Of a DNA stretch of 64,000 nucleotides, positions 27,666-39,300 are shown piece after piece (the stretch's first letter is position 1; the number at the start of each line of letters is the position of its first letter). The stretch comes from Candidatus Pedobacter colombiensis (lineage in GTDB: Bacteria; Bacteroidota; Bacteroidia; Sphingobacteriales; Sphingobacteriaceae). The DNA is taken from the NCBI GenBank assembly GCA_029202485.1, contig CP119313.1, positions 2,046,001-2,110,000 of the forward strand, written 5' to 3'. The position numbers were made by a program, and so were the translations under genes. The notes under the pieces are model-generated. The model made no database searches. It worked only from the letters and a program-made list of their open reading frames with translations, and was not told where the DNA came from.

Positions 27666-28499
27666 TTATTTTAAGTTATTGCCCACTTTACATCCAAGCC
27701 AGGCATAACTGTACATGGTTATTGCTTTCATAATTCCTTCTCTACGTTTAAATGACCAAACGTCTTTTAAAAAATCCTTATGGTTTTTGCTATTCATTTG
27801 ATCAAAAGCTACTGATATAGTAGAGGTTAGCGAGTAGGCAGAGTGCCAGGTCCCAAAAGGAATAAAAAGTGTTTCTCCAGGCCCAACGGTAAAGTGAATA
27901 GGTGTTGCATCTTTATATTTTGGAAATTTGCTGTAATCCGGTTCAAAGATATTTACGTCCGAGCGCCACGGATCATTTGGATTAGGGTAAAGCAATTCTT
28001 CCTGTCCCCGCGGAAATACAGTAAAACGCTTCTCACCATGCAATTGGGTTATCCAGGCATTAAGATGATAATAATCTAAGTGTAAATAAGGGAATTTCCC
28101 ACCGGGACCACCTATGAAAAGTTCGGTCGCACTACCCCAGTATCCCTTTTTGAACCATTTGGACTCCAACCAATTTGGACTTGCATAATTGAGATTAAGC
28201 GGGTTGATGAGTGGCAGTAGTTCTGGTAATTGTTCAGGTATATTAAATATTAATGGATAAGGAGCCGGATTGCTTTCACTGCTGGTTTCCACCAAATCCA
28301 TGATTTGATTCATCGTATATGTTTCACCATTTTTTTTAGTAGTTCGTTCGCCATAGTTCTCTCTGAACCAATCAGGACTAAATAGTCCATTCGCCTTCCA
28401 AACCTTTGATGCGTTTTTAAAAACAACTGGAATTCCAGGTTCATAAAAATTACTCATAAATTCGTGATGAGAGATGTCATCAACCCTTTGAATATCCAT
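27666..28499 (-). CDS. JmjC/cupin-8 family putative Fe(II)/2-oxoglutarate hydroxylase
   Basis: The 277-residue enzyme begins with the cupin-8 pattern PGIPVVFKNASKVW. The iron-binding HxD is in PYLHLDYYHLNAW (about 139-141) and the distal His in PFGTWHSAYSL (about 218); LHGEKRFTVFP is the family linker between them. Members hydroxylate peptide or amino-acid side chains. It lies between the phosphopantetheinyl transferase and FkbM genes on the same strand. Hydroxylation of the assembly-line product, possibly at Asp or Pro, followed by O-methylation by FkbM, would make chemical sense; that is inference. Confidence 0.82.
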   Translation of the reverse strand: MDIQRVDDISHHEFMSNFYEPGIPVVFKNASKVWKANGLFSPDWFRENYGERTTKKNGETYTMNQIMDLVETSSESNPAPYPLIFNIPEQLPELLPLINPLNLNYASPNWLESKWFKKGYWGSATELFIGGPGGKFPYLHLDYYHLNAWITQLHGEKRFTVFPRGQEELLYPNPNDPWRSDVNIFEPDYSKFPKYKDATPIHFTVGPGETLFIPFGTWHSAYSLTSTISVAFDQMNSKNHKDFLKDVWSFKRREGIMKAITMYSYAWLGCKVGNNLK

Positions 28500-28570
28500 G
28501 AATCAAACTGTTAAATTTAGAATTTAAGTACCTATTAAAATATAAATGAATATACATGAAATAATGGAGA

Positions 28571-29251
28571 TTAGAAAGCCCAATATTTATTTTCGAAGCA
28601 TAAAATATTAATTGCGAGACTAATTATATGCTCTCTATTTAGCTGATTACTTATCAGTTTATAGTTGGAACCGGCTCTGAATACAGTGCTCTCAGAACAA
28701 TCAATGGCATGAAGATTATCAATAATTCCTTCGCCACTTGCCTTAAGTACAGCCTCTTTTCTAGTCCAGAAGGTGTAGAAATCAATTTTATTATGAATGT
28801 GTCTTAACTCCAGGGGAGTAAAGCATTCCTTTAATAGCGGGCTATAATTAAAATCACTTTTTACAAATTCTATATCAATACCTATAGGTAGTGGACTTAT
28901 TGCTATAATTGTATAATTGCCACTATGACTAATGTTAAAATGTTGTGAAGCAATGTAGGGTTTCTTATTTTGCGTGTATGAAAAAATAATATCGGAAGGT
29001 TTCACAACCAGCGTTTTTGAAAGAATCATTCTCAGAAAAAATTTTCCAATAATATACCTTTTAGCATCCTCTACTTGTCTAAAACGACTAGCTTTTTCAA
29101 TTTCATCCATCCGTAGAATAGCCGGATAAAGATCTACTATTTTGTCATAATCATCAATTGATATTTTAAAAAGATGTGTGTGTGTGTTGTCTATAAGGCT
29201 TTCATTATCATAGCTTTGCCAAATAATCGGGTGATCTGTAAAACTTTTCAA
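28571..29251 (-). CDS. Sfp-type 4'-phosphopantetheinyl transferase
   Basis: The 226-residue protein is read from TTG because there is no nearby ATG; the frame closes just upstream at the NRPS stop. FNISHSGNYTIIAIS, GIDIEFVKSD with the Mg-binding Asp, and FWTRKEAVLKASGEGI form the complete Sfp/Gsp signature. It loads the phosphopantetheine arm on carrier domains. Placement 24 nt after the NRPS stop shows it is dedicated to the three carrier domains encoded upstream. Confidence 0.9.
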   Translation of the reverse strand: MKSFTDHPIIWQSYDNESLIDNTHTHLFKISIDDYDKIVDLYPAILRMDEIEKASRFRQVEDAKRYIIGKFFLRMILSKTLVVKPSDIIFSYTQNKKPYIASQHFNISHSGNYTIIAISPLPIGIDIEFVKSDFNYSPLLKECFTPLELRHIHNKIDFYTFWTRKEAVLKASGEGIIDNLHAIDCSESTVFRAGSNYKLISNQLNREHIISLAINILCFENKYWAF

Positions 29252-29275
29252 TCTAATATTGAGCTTATTATAAAA

Positions 29276-32200
29276 CTACTGCGGTGTAATCTTGTTTAAT
29301 TCTTCTTGCAGTTTTGCCGCAAAAATATGAACATACTTGGGATCGAAAAATTGTAAATGTTCTAATGGAATATCAACGTATGTCAATTTTCCCCCAATGT
29401 AAGGAGCCAGGCCGTTACTTTGCATATTAGAGATGTAATTCATCTTTTTATCATTTGCTTTAAAAAGAGTCACATCAATATTATATTTCTTTAACCTATA
29501 CTTTTTAAAAGCTTTTTGATGAGCTTTTTGAAGTCTATCTAAAATATATAAGGGATTTGATAAGTCTTCCTTGATAGGTCTGATTTTTTTGTAGTAATTA
29601 TATAATGTTCCAAGGGTGAAATTTATTTTGTGTTCAATAAAAGCCTTTGGATACCTGGAAAAATATAAAAATGCGCAGCCCACAGATTTGATAGCATGAT
29701 CTAAAACTTCAAGAATTTTACCATCTTTTATAAGGCTTATATAACTGTCACCATCATAATAGGTATCAAGTAGAGCTAAAAAAGATACTTTTTTTCCCAT
29801 TTTGTTAAATTGTTCAGCCATCTCAAGGGCAATTGTTCCGCCAGAAGAATAGCCCATTAATAAATATGGCCCTTCAGGGTCATTTTTAATAATTTCGCTA
29901 ACATAATTGCCAGCAATATTTTCTACAGCATTATGTGGTAGATCTTCAGGATTCAATCCTTTGGGCTGTATACCCAAAATTGGTTGCTCTTTATCAATTT
30001 CATTTAAAAGGCTTTTGAATATGATAATGTTCATTCCCTGTCCATGAATAATATAAAGGGGAGGTTTATTCCCCGTACCCTTTATAGGAATCAGTGAATC
30101 CCAACTTAATCCTTGCTTCGGTTTACTTAAATTTAAAGCCAGCTTTTCTACCGTCGAATTATCAAAAAGGATAGCAAGAGGGAGGCGTATACCGGTTTGT
30201 TTTTCTATTTCAACCATTACCTTAATGGCGATCATCGAATGTCCACCAAGTTCAAAGAAATCATCAGTAATGCTCACTTGTTTTAAACCCAGGCTTTCTG
30301 CCCATATTTTAGCAATTAATTCTTGATCTTTATTTTGAGCAGGTATAAATGTATTCTCTTCAATAACGTTAAGTATATCACGTTTTGGCAGCGCATTTCT
30401 ATCAACTTTTCCATTTGAAGTTAATGGAATTTCCGGTAACCTGATTAAAATACGAGGAATCATATAGTCAGGAAGCCGATCCCTCATAAAAGCAATGATA
30501 CTTTCCTTATCAATGTCTGTGTCCGTGACAAGGTAAGCAATAAGTTGCTTTTCATTATTTACAACATCTTCGGTTAAAACAGCTGATTGCTTGACATTTT
30601 GATGCTTTTGTAAAACATTCTGTATCTCTCCGATTTCAATTCTATTTCCTCTTATCTTTATCTGATCGTCAATGCGACCGAGGTATTGAATATTTCCATC
30701 AGGCAACCACTTTACTAAATCGCCCGTTTTGTACATGCGATGATCGCCATTTTGTGGGGTTGGATTCGAAATGAAGAATTTTTGAGTTAGCTCTTGATTA
30801 TCTAAGTACCCCCTTGCAACCCCAGCACCACCAATATGGAGTTCTCCGGGAACACCAATTGGACAATATTTCAGGTCTTTATTTAGTACATATATAGAGG
30901 TATTGGAAAAAGGTCTACCGATTGGAACACTAGTTAGGTATAATTTGTCTTTATTAACAACATGAAGTAATTTTCCTATTGTAGTCTCAGTAGGACCATA
31001 GTGGTTTACCACAGTGCAGTCAACACCAGATTCGTTAATCTTCTTAATAAACTCTCCGGGTAAAGACTCTCCTCCAAACATTAAAAGCTTTTCCGGAAAT
31101 AGTTCCCGATCATCCTGCGTTAAAAATTTCCAGTGCGAAGGAACTATTTTAAGAAAATCAATTTTGGTCTTCTTAAAATAATCATGGATATAAGAGACGT
31201 GATTAAACCTGTCTTTAGCAAAAATATGAAGCTCAGCCCCAAGAGTTAATGCACTAAATAGGGTTGTATTTCCTAAATCAGTAGATATTGCAGATCCCAG
31301 AGCAAAAGTTTTACACTCATTTAAAATAGGTAATTTCGCCTTTAAACCAAAAAGGTAATCCATAATAGAAGAATGTTCAATCATTACACCCTTTGGAAAT
31401 CCTGTGGAACCTGAAGTATAAATGATATAAATAAGATCATTCGGAGTTATCAGGACAGGGGGAGTAGTGGTTTCAGCTCGCCAGATTTTACCTTTATCCT
31501 CATCAATAACCAAAATATCAATGGCGTTTACTTCCTGTAATTTTTTATAATTGAGTTTATCACTGATGATGATGTTACTTTTTGATTCTTCATATAGATG
31601 ATTAATGCGAAATAAGGGGTATTCCGGATCTATAGGTACATATGCCGCGCCAGCTTTTAAAACCCCAAAAATGGCAACTATCATCTCTAAAGAGGGGTTT
31701 AGGCATATGGGGATAAGAGAACCTTTCTTAATGCCTAGACTTATTAAATAATTAGCCAATTGGTTCGACTTCGCATTTAATTTATCGTAGGATAAAGATT
31801 TTCCTTCAAATGTAACAGCCTTATGCTGTGGATACTTGTTTACTTGTGCTAAAAATAAATCGACGATTGTTTGATCTCTTGGAAAATCACAATGTACCGG
31901 ACTGACCTCAGGGAAAGGATTGTCTTTAACAAGAGAAGCAGAAATCAGGACTTCAGGGTTTGATGTTAGCGTTTTTAGTAATGCACTAAAATCTTCCATC
32001 ATTCTATTAATAGTTTCAGAGGCAAAAAGCTGAGTATTATATGCCCATTCAAAAATCATAGCACCTTTTGAGCCGTTAACATTTAACGAAATTTCAAAAG
32101 TTTGACAAACTCTAGGGTTAGAAATGATCTTATGTGTTAAACCCTTAAAGTCAACATTATCATCCATTCCTCTGTCAACATTAAAAACTACAGGTACCAA

Positions 32201-33310
32201 TGGAATATTAGCCTTATTTCTTTTAATGTTCAACTTTTTAAGTAACTCACTGAAAGTTAGTTTTTGATGATCATAAGCATCGTATATTTCGTTTTTTCGT
32301 TTTTTTAAATAGTCAATAAATGCAACGTTTGGTGTTACCTTACTTCTTAAAGGTAATAGATTTACGCAATGACCTACCAGATCTAAATTTTCAGTTGCTA
32401 ACTGTCCGGCAGACGGTAATCCCAAAACAATATCTTCCTGATTGGTTTGATGATATAAAAAAACTTCAAATGCAGTAATTAAAGTAGACACAACACTACA
32501 GTTGGCTTTAGCCGATAGTTTTTTTATAGCCTCAAAAAGTTCGTTGTCAAGCCTATAGTCGTTTCTTTTCCCTTCATAAGTTCTTGTTGGTGGCCGGTTA
32601 TAATCCAATGGCATATTAAGTACAGGCACATCGTCCTTATACAGATCCAACCAAAATTTTTGTGTGGCCTCATAGTCTTCTGTAGTGCTAAAAGCAGCCT
32701 GTTCCAGTGCGTATTTACTGATCTGTGCGGGAAAATTAGGTGTCGGGATCTCATTCTTTAAATAAACATTATAGAAAGTACTTAAATCTTCCATTATGAT
32801 CCCGATCGACCAGCCATCACCAATGATATGATGTATTATAATGGTTAAATAGTACTTGTCATTGCTTACTTTGTGAAGGAAAATTTTAAAAAGAACCTCA
32901 TTGTAAAGGTTAAAGGGGATACTAATTTCGTGATTAACAAAATCACTTAAATGATCATTAATTTTAGAAGAATCTATAGATGAGATATCTTTAAAGATGA
33001 TATCAGAGTTAACTTCTTTATATATGATTAGGCTTTCACCATTATGAGATACATTAGCCCGTAAAGCTTCATGACGCAGAACAGTATATTTTACTGCTTT
33101 TTGGAATGCATTTATATCAAATTCACCTTTTAATTCAAGTGAAATAGACTCGTTATAAGCTAAGCTGGCAGGTGTTCCACCAATAATACAAGATAACCAT
33201 ATTTCTTTTTGGGATTCGTTAAGGGCAATAACTTTTTCAATCTCTTTCCCTTCCTCGAATGGATTAAAGTCAACTTCAATAAAATTATTACTTTTTAAAG
33301 CATCTATCAT
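29276..33310 (-). CDS. NRPS termination module: C-A-PCP-TE, Asp-type pocket
   Basis: The protein has about 1344 residues from the ATG MIDALKSNN; a GTG two codons earlier overlaps the upstream TAG. Domains: condensation (about 25-450) with intact HHIIGDGWS; adenylation (about 475-985) with YTSGSTGFPKG, YGPTETT, YKTGDLV and GKVDRNALPK; carrier with GGHSMIAIKV (Ser near 1025); thioesterase with GYSSGGTIALEM (Ser near 1155), ALLDTYYDG and a C-terminal His in PLEHLQFFDP. Aligned by eye to the GrsA pocket, the code reads DLTKMGHIG plus Lys, one change from the published aspartate code DLTKVGHIGK. It should accept the beta-amino acyl chain, add Asp and release the product. Confidence 0.92.
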   Translation of the reverse strand: MIDALKSNNFIEVDFNPFEEGKEIEKVIALNESQKEIWLSCIIGGTPASLAYNESISLELKGEFDINAFQKAVKYTVLRHEALRANVSHNGESLIIYKEVNSDIIFKDISSIDSSKINDHLSDFVNHEISIPFNLYNEVLFKIFLHKVSNDKYYLTIIIHHIIGDGWSIGIIMEDLSTFYNVYLKNEIPTPNFPAQISKYALEQAAFSTTEDYEATQKFWLDLYKDDVPVLNMPLDYNRPPTRTYEGKRNDYRLDNELFEAIKKLSAKANCSVVSTLITAFEVFLYHQTNQEDIVLGLPSAGQLATENLDLVGHCVNLLPLRSKVTPNVAFIDYLKKRKNEIYDAYDHQKLTFSELLKKLNIKRNKANIPLVPVVFNVDRGMDDNVDFKGLTHKIISNPRVCQTFEISLNVNGSKGAMIFEWAYNTQLFASETINRMMEDFSALLKTLTSNPEVLISASLVKDNPFPEVSPVHCDFPRDQTIVDLFLAQVNKYPQHKAVTFEGKSLSYDKLNAKSNQLANYLISLGIKKGSLIPICLNPSLEMIVAIFGVLKAGAAYVPIDPEYPLFRINHLYEESKSNIIISDKLNYKKLQEVNAIDILVIDEDKGKIWRAETTTPPVLITPNDLIYIIYTSGSTGFPKGVMIEHSSIMDYLFGLKAKLPILNECKTFALGSAISTDLGNTTLFSALTLGAELHIFAKDRFNHVSYIHDYFKKTKIDFLKIVPSHWKFLTQDDRELFPEKLLMFGGESLPGEFIKKINESGVDCTVVNHYGPTETTIGKLLHVVNKDKLYLTSVPIGRPFSNTSIYVLNKDLKYCPIGVPGELHIGGAGVARGYLDNQELTQKFFISNPTPQNGDHRMYKTGDLVKWLPDGNIQYLGRIDDQIKIRGNRIEIGEIQNVLQKHQNVKQSAVLTEDVVNNEKQLIAYLVTDTDIDKESIIAFMRDRLPDYMIPRILIRLPEIPLTSNGKVDRNALPKRDILNVIEENTFIPAQNKDQELIAKIWAESLGLKQVSITDDFFELGGHSMIAIKVMVEIEKQTGIRLPLAILFDNSTVEKLALNLSKPKQGLSWDSLIPIKGTGNKPPLYIIHGQGMNIIIFKSLLNEIDKEQPILGIQPKGLNPEDLPHNAVENIAGNYVSEIIKNDPEGPYLLMGYSSGGTIALEMAEQFNKMGKKVSFLALLDTYYDGDSYISLIKDGKILEVLDHAIKSVGCAFLYFSRYPKAFIEHKINFTLGTLYNYYKKIRPIKEDLSNPLYILDRLQKAHQKAFKKYRLKKYNIDVTLFKANDKKMNYISNMQSNGLAPYIGGKLTYVDIPLEHLQFFDPKYVHIFAAKLQEELNKITPQ

Positions 33311-33315
33311 GATCA

Positions 33316-36300
33316 CTAATTAAGTTCAATTTGAAGGTATTTTCCCTGGTGATTTGGATCTTCTACAAACCATGCAGGGTTTCCAGATTTGTCTTTTCCA
33401 AGTTTAGCACCTTTAACCGGTGGATTATCCCCATCTATCACTACAGAACCGGATTTAGGAGAAACAATTGTTTGATCCAGGGATGGGAAAAAACCAGCAT
33501 TAATCATTTCCTCCATACTATCAATAAAGCAACTAATGATTTTATCTATTTCCTGGTAAGTAATCGCTTCCGTTAAAAAACATGGGAAACCATCTAAAAT
33601 ATGAATCCCTTTTTCTCTCATTAGTACAAACATTAATTCACTATAAGGCAATTCTTCATGGTATTTGATTTTCCAAAGAGAACCATAATTGGCTACATAA
33701 ATTGGAAGTTGTCTTTTCTCAAATTCCGAATTTAACGCTTTAGTTAAATAGACACCTTTTTCACTTAAACCTTGTTGTAAAGCAGGCCCTTTCTCCTTCA
33801 TATAAGTCAGGGAAGCTTTTGCAGATGCCAGGGCCAGAGGATGACGAACAAATGTCCCTGCGAAATAAGTTACGCCTATTTCAGGATATGAATGATCTCC
33901 ATAGTTCCAATTTCCACCATCTAAGGCATCCATGAGATAGCTTTTACCTCCAATCACACCAATGGGTACTCCGCCACCAATTACCTTACCATATGATGCC
34001 AAATCTGCTTTAATACCGAATAATGCTTGTGCTCCACCCGGATGCATCCTAAAACCGGTAATCACCTCATCAAAAATTAAAGCAGTACCGGCGTCGGTCG
34101 TTATTTCTCTTACTTTCTTTAAAAAATCTATGGGAACAAATTCAGGCCTCCTACTTTGGATAGGCTCAACCAGAACAGCTGCAATTTCTCCGGCTCTTTC
34201 TTTAATGATGGCAAGCGTTTCATCTGTACCATAATCCAAAACGAGAATATTATGAACAGCTTCAGGCATAATACCTGCTGCTGCCGGGAATGATTTTAGT
34301 TTTTTTGTCCCCCTTACTAAAACTTCATCTATAATGCCATGATAAGATCCTGAAAATGCCACAATTAAAGGACGTCCAGTAACAGTACGTGCAATACGAA
34401 TACATCCCAAGACAGCTTCAGAACCAGTACTGCAAAGCGCAGCTCTGTCAAACCCCGTAAATTCGCAAATCAATTTACTTACATCTGCAGCCAGTTCGTG
34501 TTGCGGGCCAACTTCATAGCCTTTTTCAATCTGCTCATGCATTGCATGCTTAATTACTTCAGGTTGATAACCAAGCATATTAGAACCAAAACCATTTAAT
34601 GCATCAATATACTCATTGCCATCAATGTCCCACAGCTTGCTACCACTCGATTTGTTGATTACAATAGGGTAAACAAGCTCTTTTGTGGTCGGCCTAAAGC
34701 CAGATACAACCCTGGGATCAGCCATAAAAGAACGGCTGTTACTAGCGTAGGTTTTACTCTTAAGTGTTTTTTTATTGTATCTATCGGTTAGCTCTTTAAT
34801 AAAGTTTAACTGTTTTTCATCTAAGTCCGTAGATAGACGTTCTATTTTCGGAGTTGCGCCAAATGGCTTCTGTATTTCGGCCTTTTCTTCTTGTGATAAT
34901 TCAGAATTAGTAGTTGTATCAGCTGATTCTATTTTTTTTCCATTTACAGCAATGGGCTGAGGGGTGGCATTTTGATGCACTGAAACGGTACTTCCCTGCA
35001 TCAACATCACCTGTTTTGATAATATTTCTAACTGCTGTGCAATCAAACTTAAAGCACTATCACCGGCACTAACGGAATTTCCATTTTGTTGTACATCATT
35101 TACAGCTTGAGAAACATAAGCAGGTTGTTGTATATGGTTTATAGGAGGAGCAAGGCTTTCGCTATTATTAACAGAATCTTGGGGCGTGTTTTTATCTAAA
35201 TAATCTACCAGAGTTTCAATTGATGGATATTCCTCATTTAGTTTTCTAAAAGTTATTGGCAGGTTAAATTCTCTTTTCAACGAAATTGCAACTTGGGTAA
35301 GCAATAAAGAATCTAATCCTATTTCAAGGAAATTTCTATTTGATTCAATACCATTCATTTCAATACCTGAGGCATCTTCAAGTACTTGTTTAACTTTATG
35401 TGTCAGGTTAGTTTTTCTCATTAGAGCTGTATTAATTGGTATGATATGCTTTATTTGTTCTATTGGTATTTGATTTTCCGAAAAATCTGATTTTAAAACT
35501 ATCGGGTTTACCCAATAACGATTTCTTTCAAATTGATAGGAAGGTAGATTAATAATACTTCGTTTTTGATTTGCATAAAAATCATTCCAATTAGGTTCAA
35601 TTCCATTGATCCATAACTGCCCTAAAGCACTCAAAAGAGAATAATGATCAGCATCTTTATGATTAAAACTAGGTATTGTTTTAGTAGATAAAGCATTAAA
35701 AGCGGCAATTTGCCTAATTAAGGTTGATGTAACCGTTCCTGGACCGACTTCCAAAAATAAAGGTAAATCTTTATTTAGCATGGTTTCGACCGCTTTGGAA
35801 AACTGAACTGTTTTCCTTAACTGTGATGTCCAGTAATCTGGATTAGTAGCTTCTTCATCGGTCAGCAAATTCCCTGTAACTGTAGAAACAATAGGGATTT
35901 TAGGAATAGACAGTGTCACTTGATCAACAATAGATCTATATTCGTCTAGTATAGGATCCATCATTGATGAATGAAATGCATGGCTGGTAAATAAAAGCTT
36001 ACTGGCAATTTCATTTTCATTTAATAGTGTGCTCAATGCTGAGATTTGATCCGTTGGTCCCGCTACTACACAGGCTTTAGGACTATTTATTGCTGCTATG
36101 GATAAATCGCCAGATAAAAATTTGGTGACACTATCACTTTCTTTCCCAATAGAAAGCATACTTCCGGCAGGTAGTTCGCTAATCAATTTACCTCTGGTAG
36201 TTACCATTTTTAAACCATCTTCCAGAGAGAAAATTCCTGATAGATGCCCTGCTACATATTCGCCAATACTATGTCCACAAAGTAATGCTGGGTGAATTCC

Positions 36301-39300
36301 CCAACTGATCCAAAGCTTTGCTAATGCATATTCAGTAACAAATAATGCCGGTTGCGTATATCTTGTATCTTTTAATTTTGCGTTCGCTGCATCAGATATT
36401 ACTTCCGGATAAATAATTGACCTTATATCTTCATGAATGTACGTTCTAAGTATTCCTGCACAAGTATCTATTGCAGCCCTATAAACCGGCTCTCCTAAAT
36501 AAAGGTCTAAGCCCATATTTAAATACTGAGCACCCTGACCAGGAAATGTAAACACGATTTCTTCAGGTAATTCCTGTAGTGTATTTATATTTAATACATT
36601 AACTTTTTCTATAGCTAGTAATTTCTTTAGCTCATCAATTGAATTTGCTACTAAAAATCTACGGTATTTAAAATTGTCTCTTGTTTTTCGAAGCGTATAA
36701 CCTAGATCACTCAGGTTAGTATCAGGGTTGGTAGTTAAATAATCAAGAAGAGCAGCAGCGTAAGTATCTCTACTGGTTTCCGAATTTGCCGACCAGGTAA
36801 TTAATTCTACAGCATTATTTTCAGATACTTCTTCCGGTACATTTTCATAACTCTCTACTACAAGGTGGACATTTGTTCCTCCAACACCAAAAGAACTGAT
36901 CCCTGCTATTCTTTTATGGCTCGTATTCCAATCAGTAAGCTTGTCGTTTACATAAAATGGACTATTGTTAAAATCTATATTGTGGTTGGGTATTTTGTAT
37001 CCTAAAGACGCCGGTATTTTTTTATGATGTAAAGCTAAGCTGGTTTTTATTAAACCTGCAACCCCCGCGGCATGTGTTAAATGGCCAAAATTGCTTTTCA
37101 CAGAGCCTATTGCACAAAATTGCTTTCTATTTTGATATCCGAATGCATCAACAAGACCTTCAAGCTCTATCGGATCTCCAATCGGGGTCCCCGTTCCGTG
37201 TGCCTCAATATAACTGATTTCAGCAGCTTCAACTCCTGCATCCGAAATAGCTGAAGCAATAGCGTCAGCCTGTCCCTCAGCACTTGGAGCAGTAAAACTT
37301 CCTTTTCCAAAACCATCATTATTTATTCCAACCCCTTTTATAACAGCATAAATTTTATCATGATCATTTATTGCCGAATCCAGATTTTTTAAAAGCACAA
37401 CACCTGCACCATCACTAAATACAGTGCCCGTAGCGCCATCATCAAAAGGAGTACAGTGCCCATTAGCACTAAGCATACTTCCTTCCTGGTAAATATGGCC
37501 ACTATTTACAGGAGATGTAATGCTTGATCCGCCAGCAATGGCTATTTCACATTGATTAGCTCTCAAACTATTTACAGCTTGCGCTATAGCCAGCAAGGAA
37601 GTGGAGCAGGCAGAATTAACACTTACGGCAGGCCCTTTAAGATTTAGATGATAAGCAGTGCGTGATGCGATATAATCCTTTTCATTTACGCTGGAAACCT
37701 GTATTTTGCCTTGGTTTTCAATTAAATCGGGATGAGAAAGCACATTGTTCTCATAATAGGTATTGTTACCACTGCCTGCAAATACACCAATTTTCCCATT
37801 ATATTTTGAAGGTAGATACCCCGTTTTTTCTAGAATTTCCCAGGAAATCTCAAGAAAAATTCTCTGCTGCGGGTCCATTAATTCCGCTAGTTTTGAATTT
37901 ATCCCAAAAAAAGCAGGATCAAATTTATCTACATCTTTGATAATTCCCCGGGCCTTAACATACGAAGGGTCATTTTTAATGTGATCGGGGATACCTGGAT
38001 CTATATCTGACTGTGTAAAAAATGTAGTAGTTTCTTTTCCTTCAAGCAATAGATTCCAAAAGTCTTCAATGGTATTTGCTCCAGGGAACTTTCCTGCCAT
38101 TCCGATAATAGCCACATCCCTTGAATGGTCATAGCTAGGTTTCTCTGCGCTTATCTTTTCTCTAGCAGGGTTCTTGTCCAAATATGTGGCCATTTCTGCA
38201 ATGGTGGGGTATTGATAAAGCTTGGTGACAGGTAAATTATAGCCAAATTGCTGTTTTAATTCAGCAACAGTCTTTTGCGCCAGTAAAGAATTTCCACCAA
38301 TTTCAAAAAAGCTATCATTTACCCCGATCTTATCGTAACCAAAAATCGCTATCAAAATCTCGGTAATCTTTTTTTCTTTTTCAGTTGATGGTTTTTTATA
38401 AATGATATTGGTCTCCGGCCTTTTGGTATCGGGTTTTGGAAGCGCCTTTCTATCCACCTTTCCACTGGTTGTCTTAGGAAATTCTGGTAGCCAAACAAAT
38501 GATGTCGGTACCATATAATCGGGTAAAGACTTAGAAATAACCGTTCTTAGTTTGTTTCCTGTATAATTTTGTTCTTTGCCAATCAAATAGGCCACTAAAA
38601 CTTTCCTGCCAGGAAAATCCTCTCTTAGTATAACAGCAACCTGAGCGATATCAGGTTGTTGAGTAATTACAACCTCAATTTCTCCTAATTCAACCCTGTG
38701 ACCTCTAATTTTAACCTGATGATCAGCTCTTCCAAGGCATTCTATGTTTCCATCAGGTAGAAAACGCGCATGATCACCGGTTCTGTAAATTCGAATACCT
38801 GACTTTGGTGAAAAAGTGAACTTTTCAGTGGTCATTTCGGGCAAATTCAAGTAGCCATCAGCCAAACATAACCCACTGATGCATAATTCGCCTACTTCAC
38901 CATCAACTACTTCATTAAGGTTTTCATCAAGGATGAAAATTTTAGTATTGTAAATGGCTTTACCAATACAAGGCAAGGCAGGCCATTTTTCAGGATTACC
39001 TGATAATTTAAATTCAGTTACGACATGTGCTTCAGTAGGACCATATTGATTGTAAAGTACGGCATTCGGCAATTTTGAGAAGAACTTTACAATTTGAGGA
39101 GTGATTTTTAATTGCTCACCGGCAGTCATCACCTCCTTTAAAGCAATCGGGTATACCTCACTGGCAACAGCGCTTTCTGTGATAGACTGTAAGGCAACAA
39201 ATGGTAGGAAAATGCGATTTATGTTTTGTTCAGCTATTAAATTCAATAGTCTAAGTGGATCGAGTCTTAAATCTTCAGAAATAAGTATCAAACTACCTCC

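Noticed and set aside
37662..37940. Plus-strand ORFs opposite the large synthetase gene (this and several others)
   Set aside because: They are antisense shadows of intact KS, AT and aminotransferase domains and show no family motifs.
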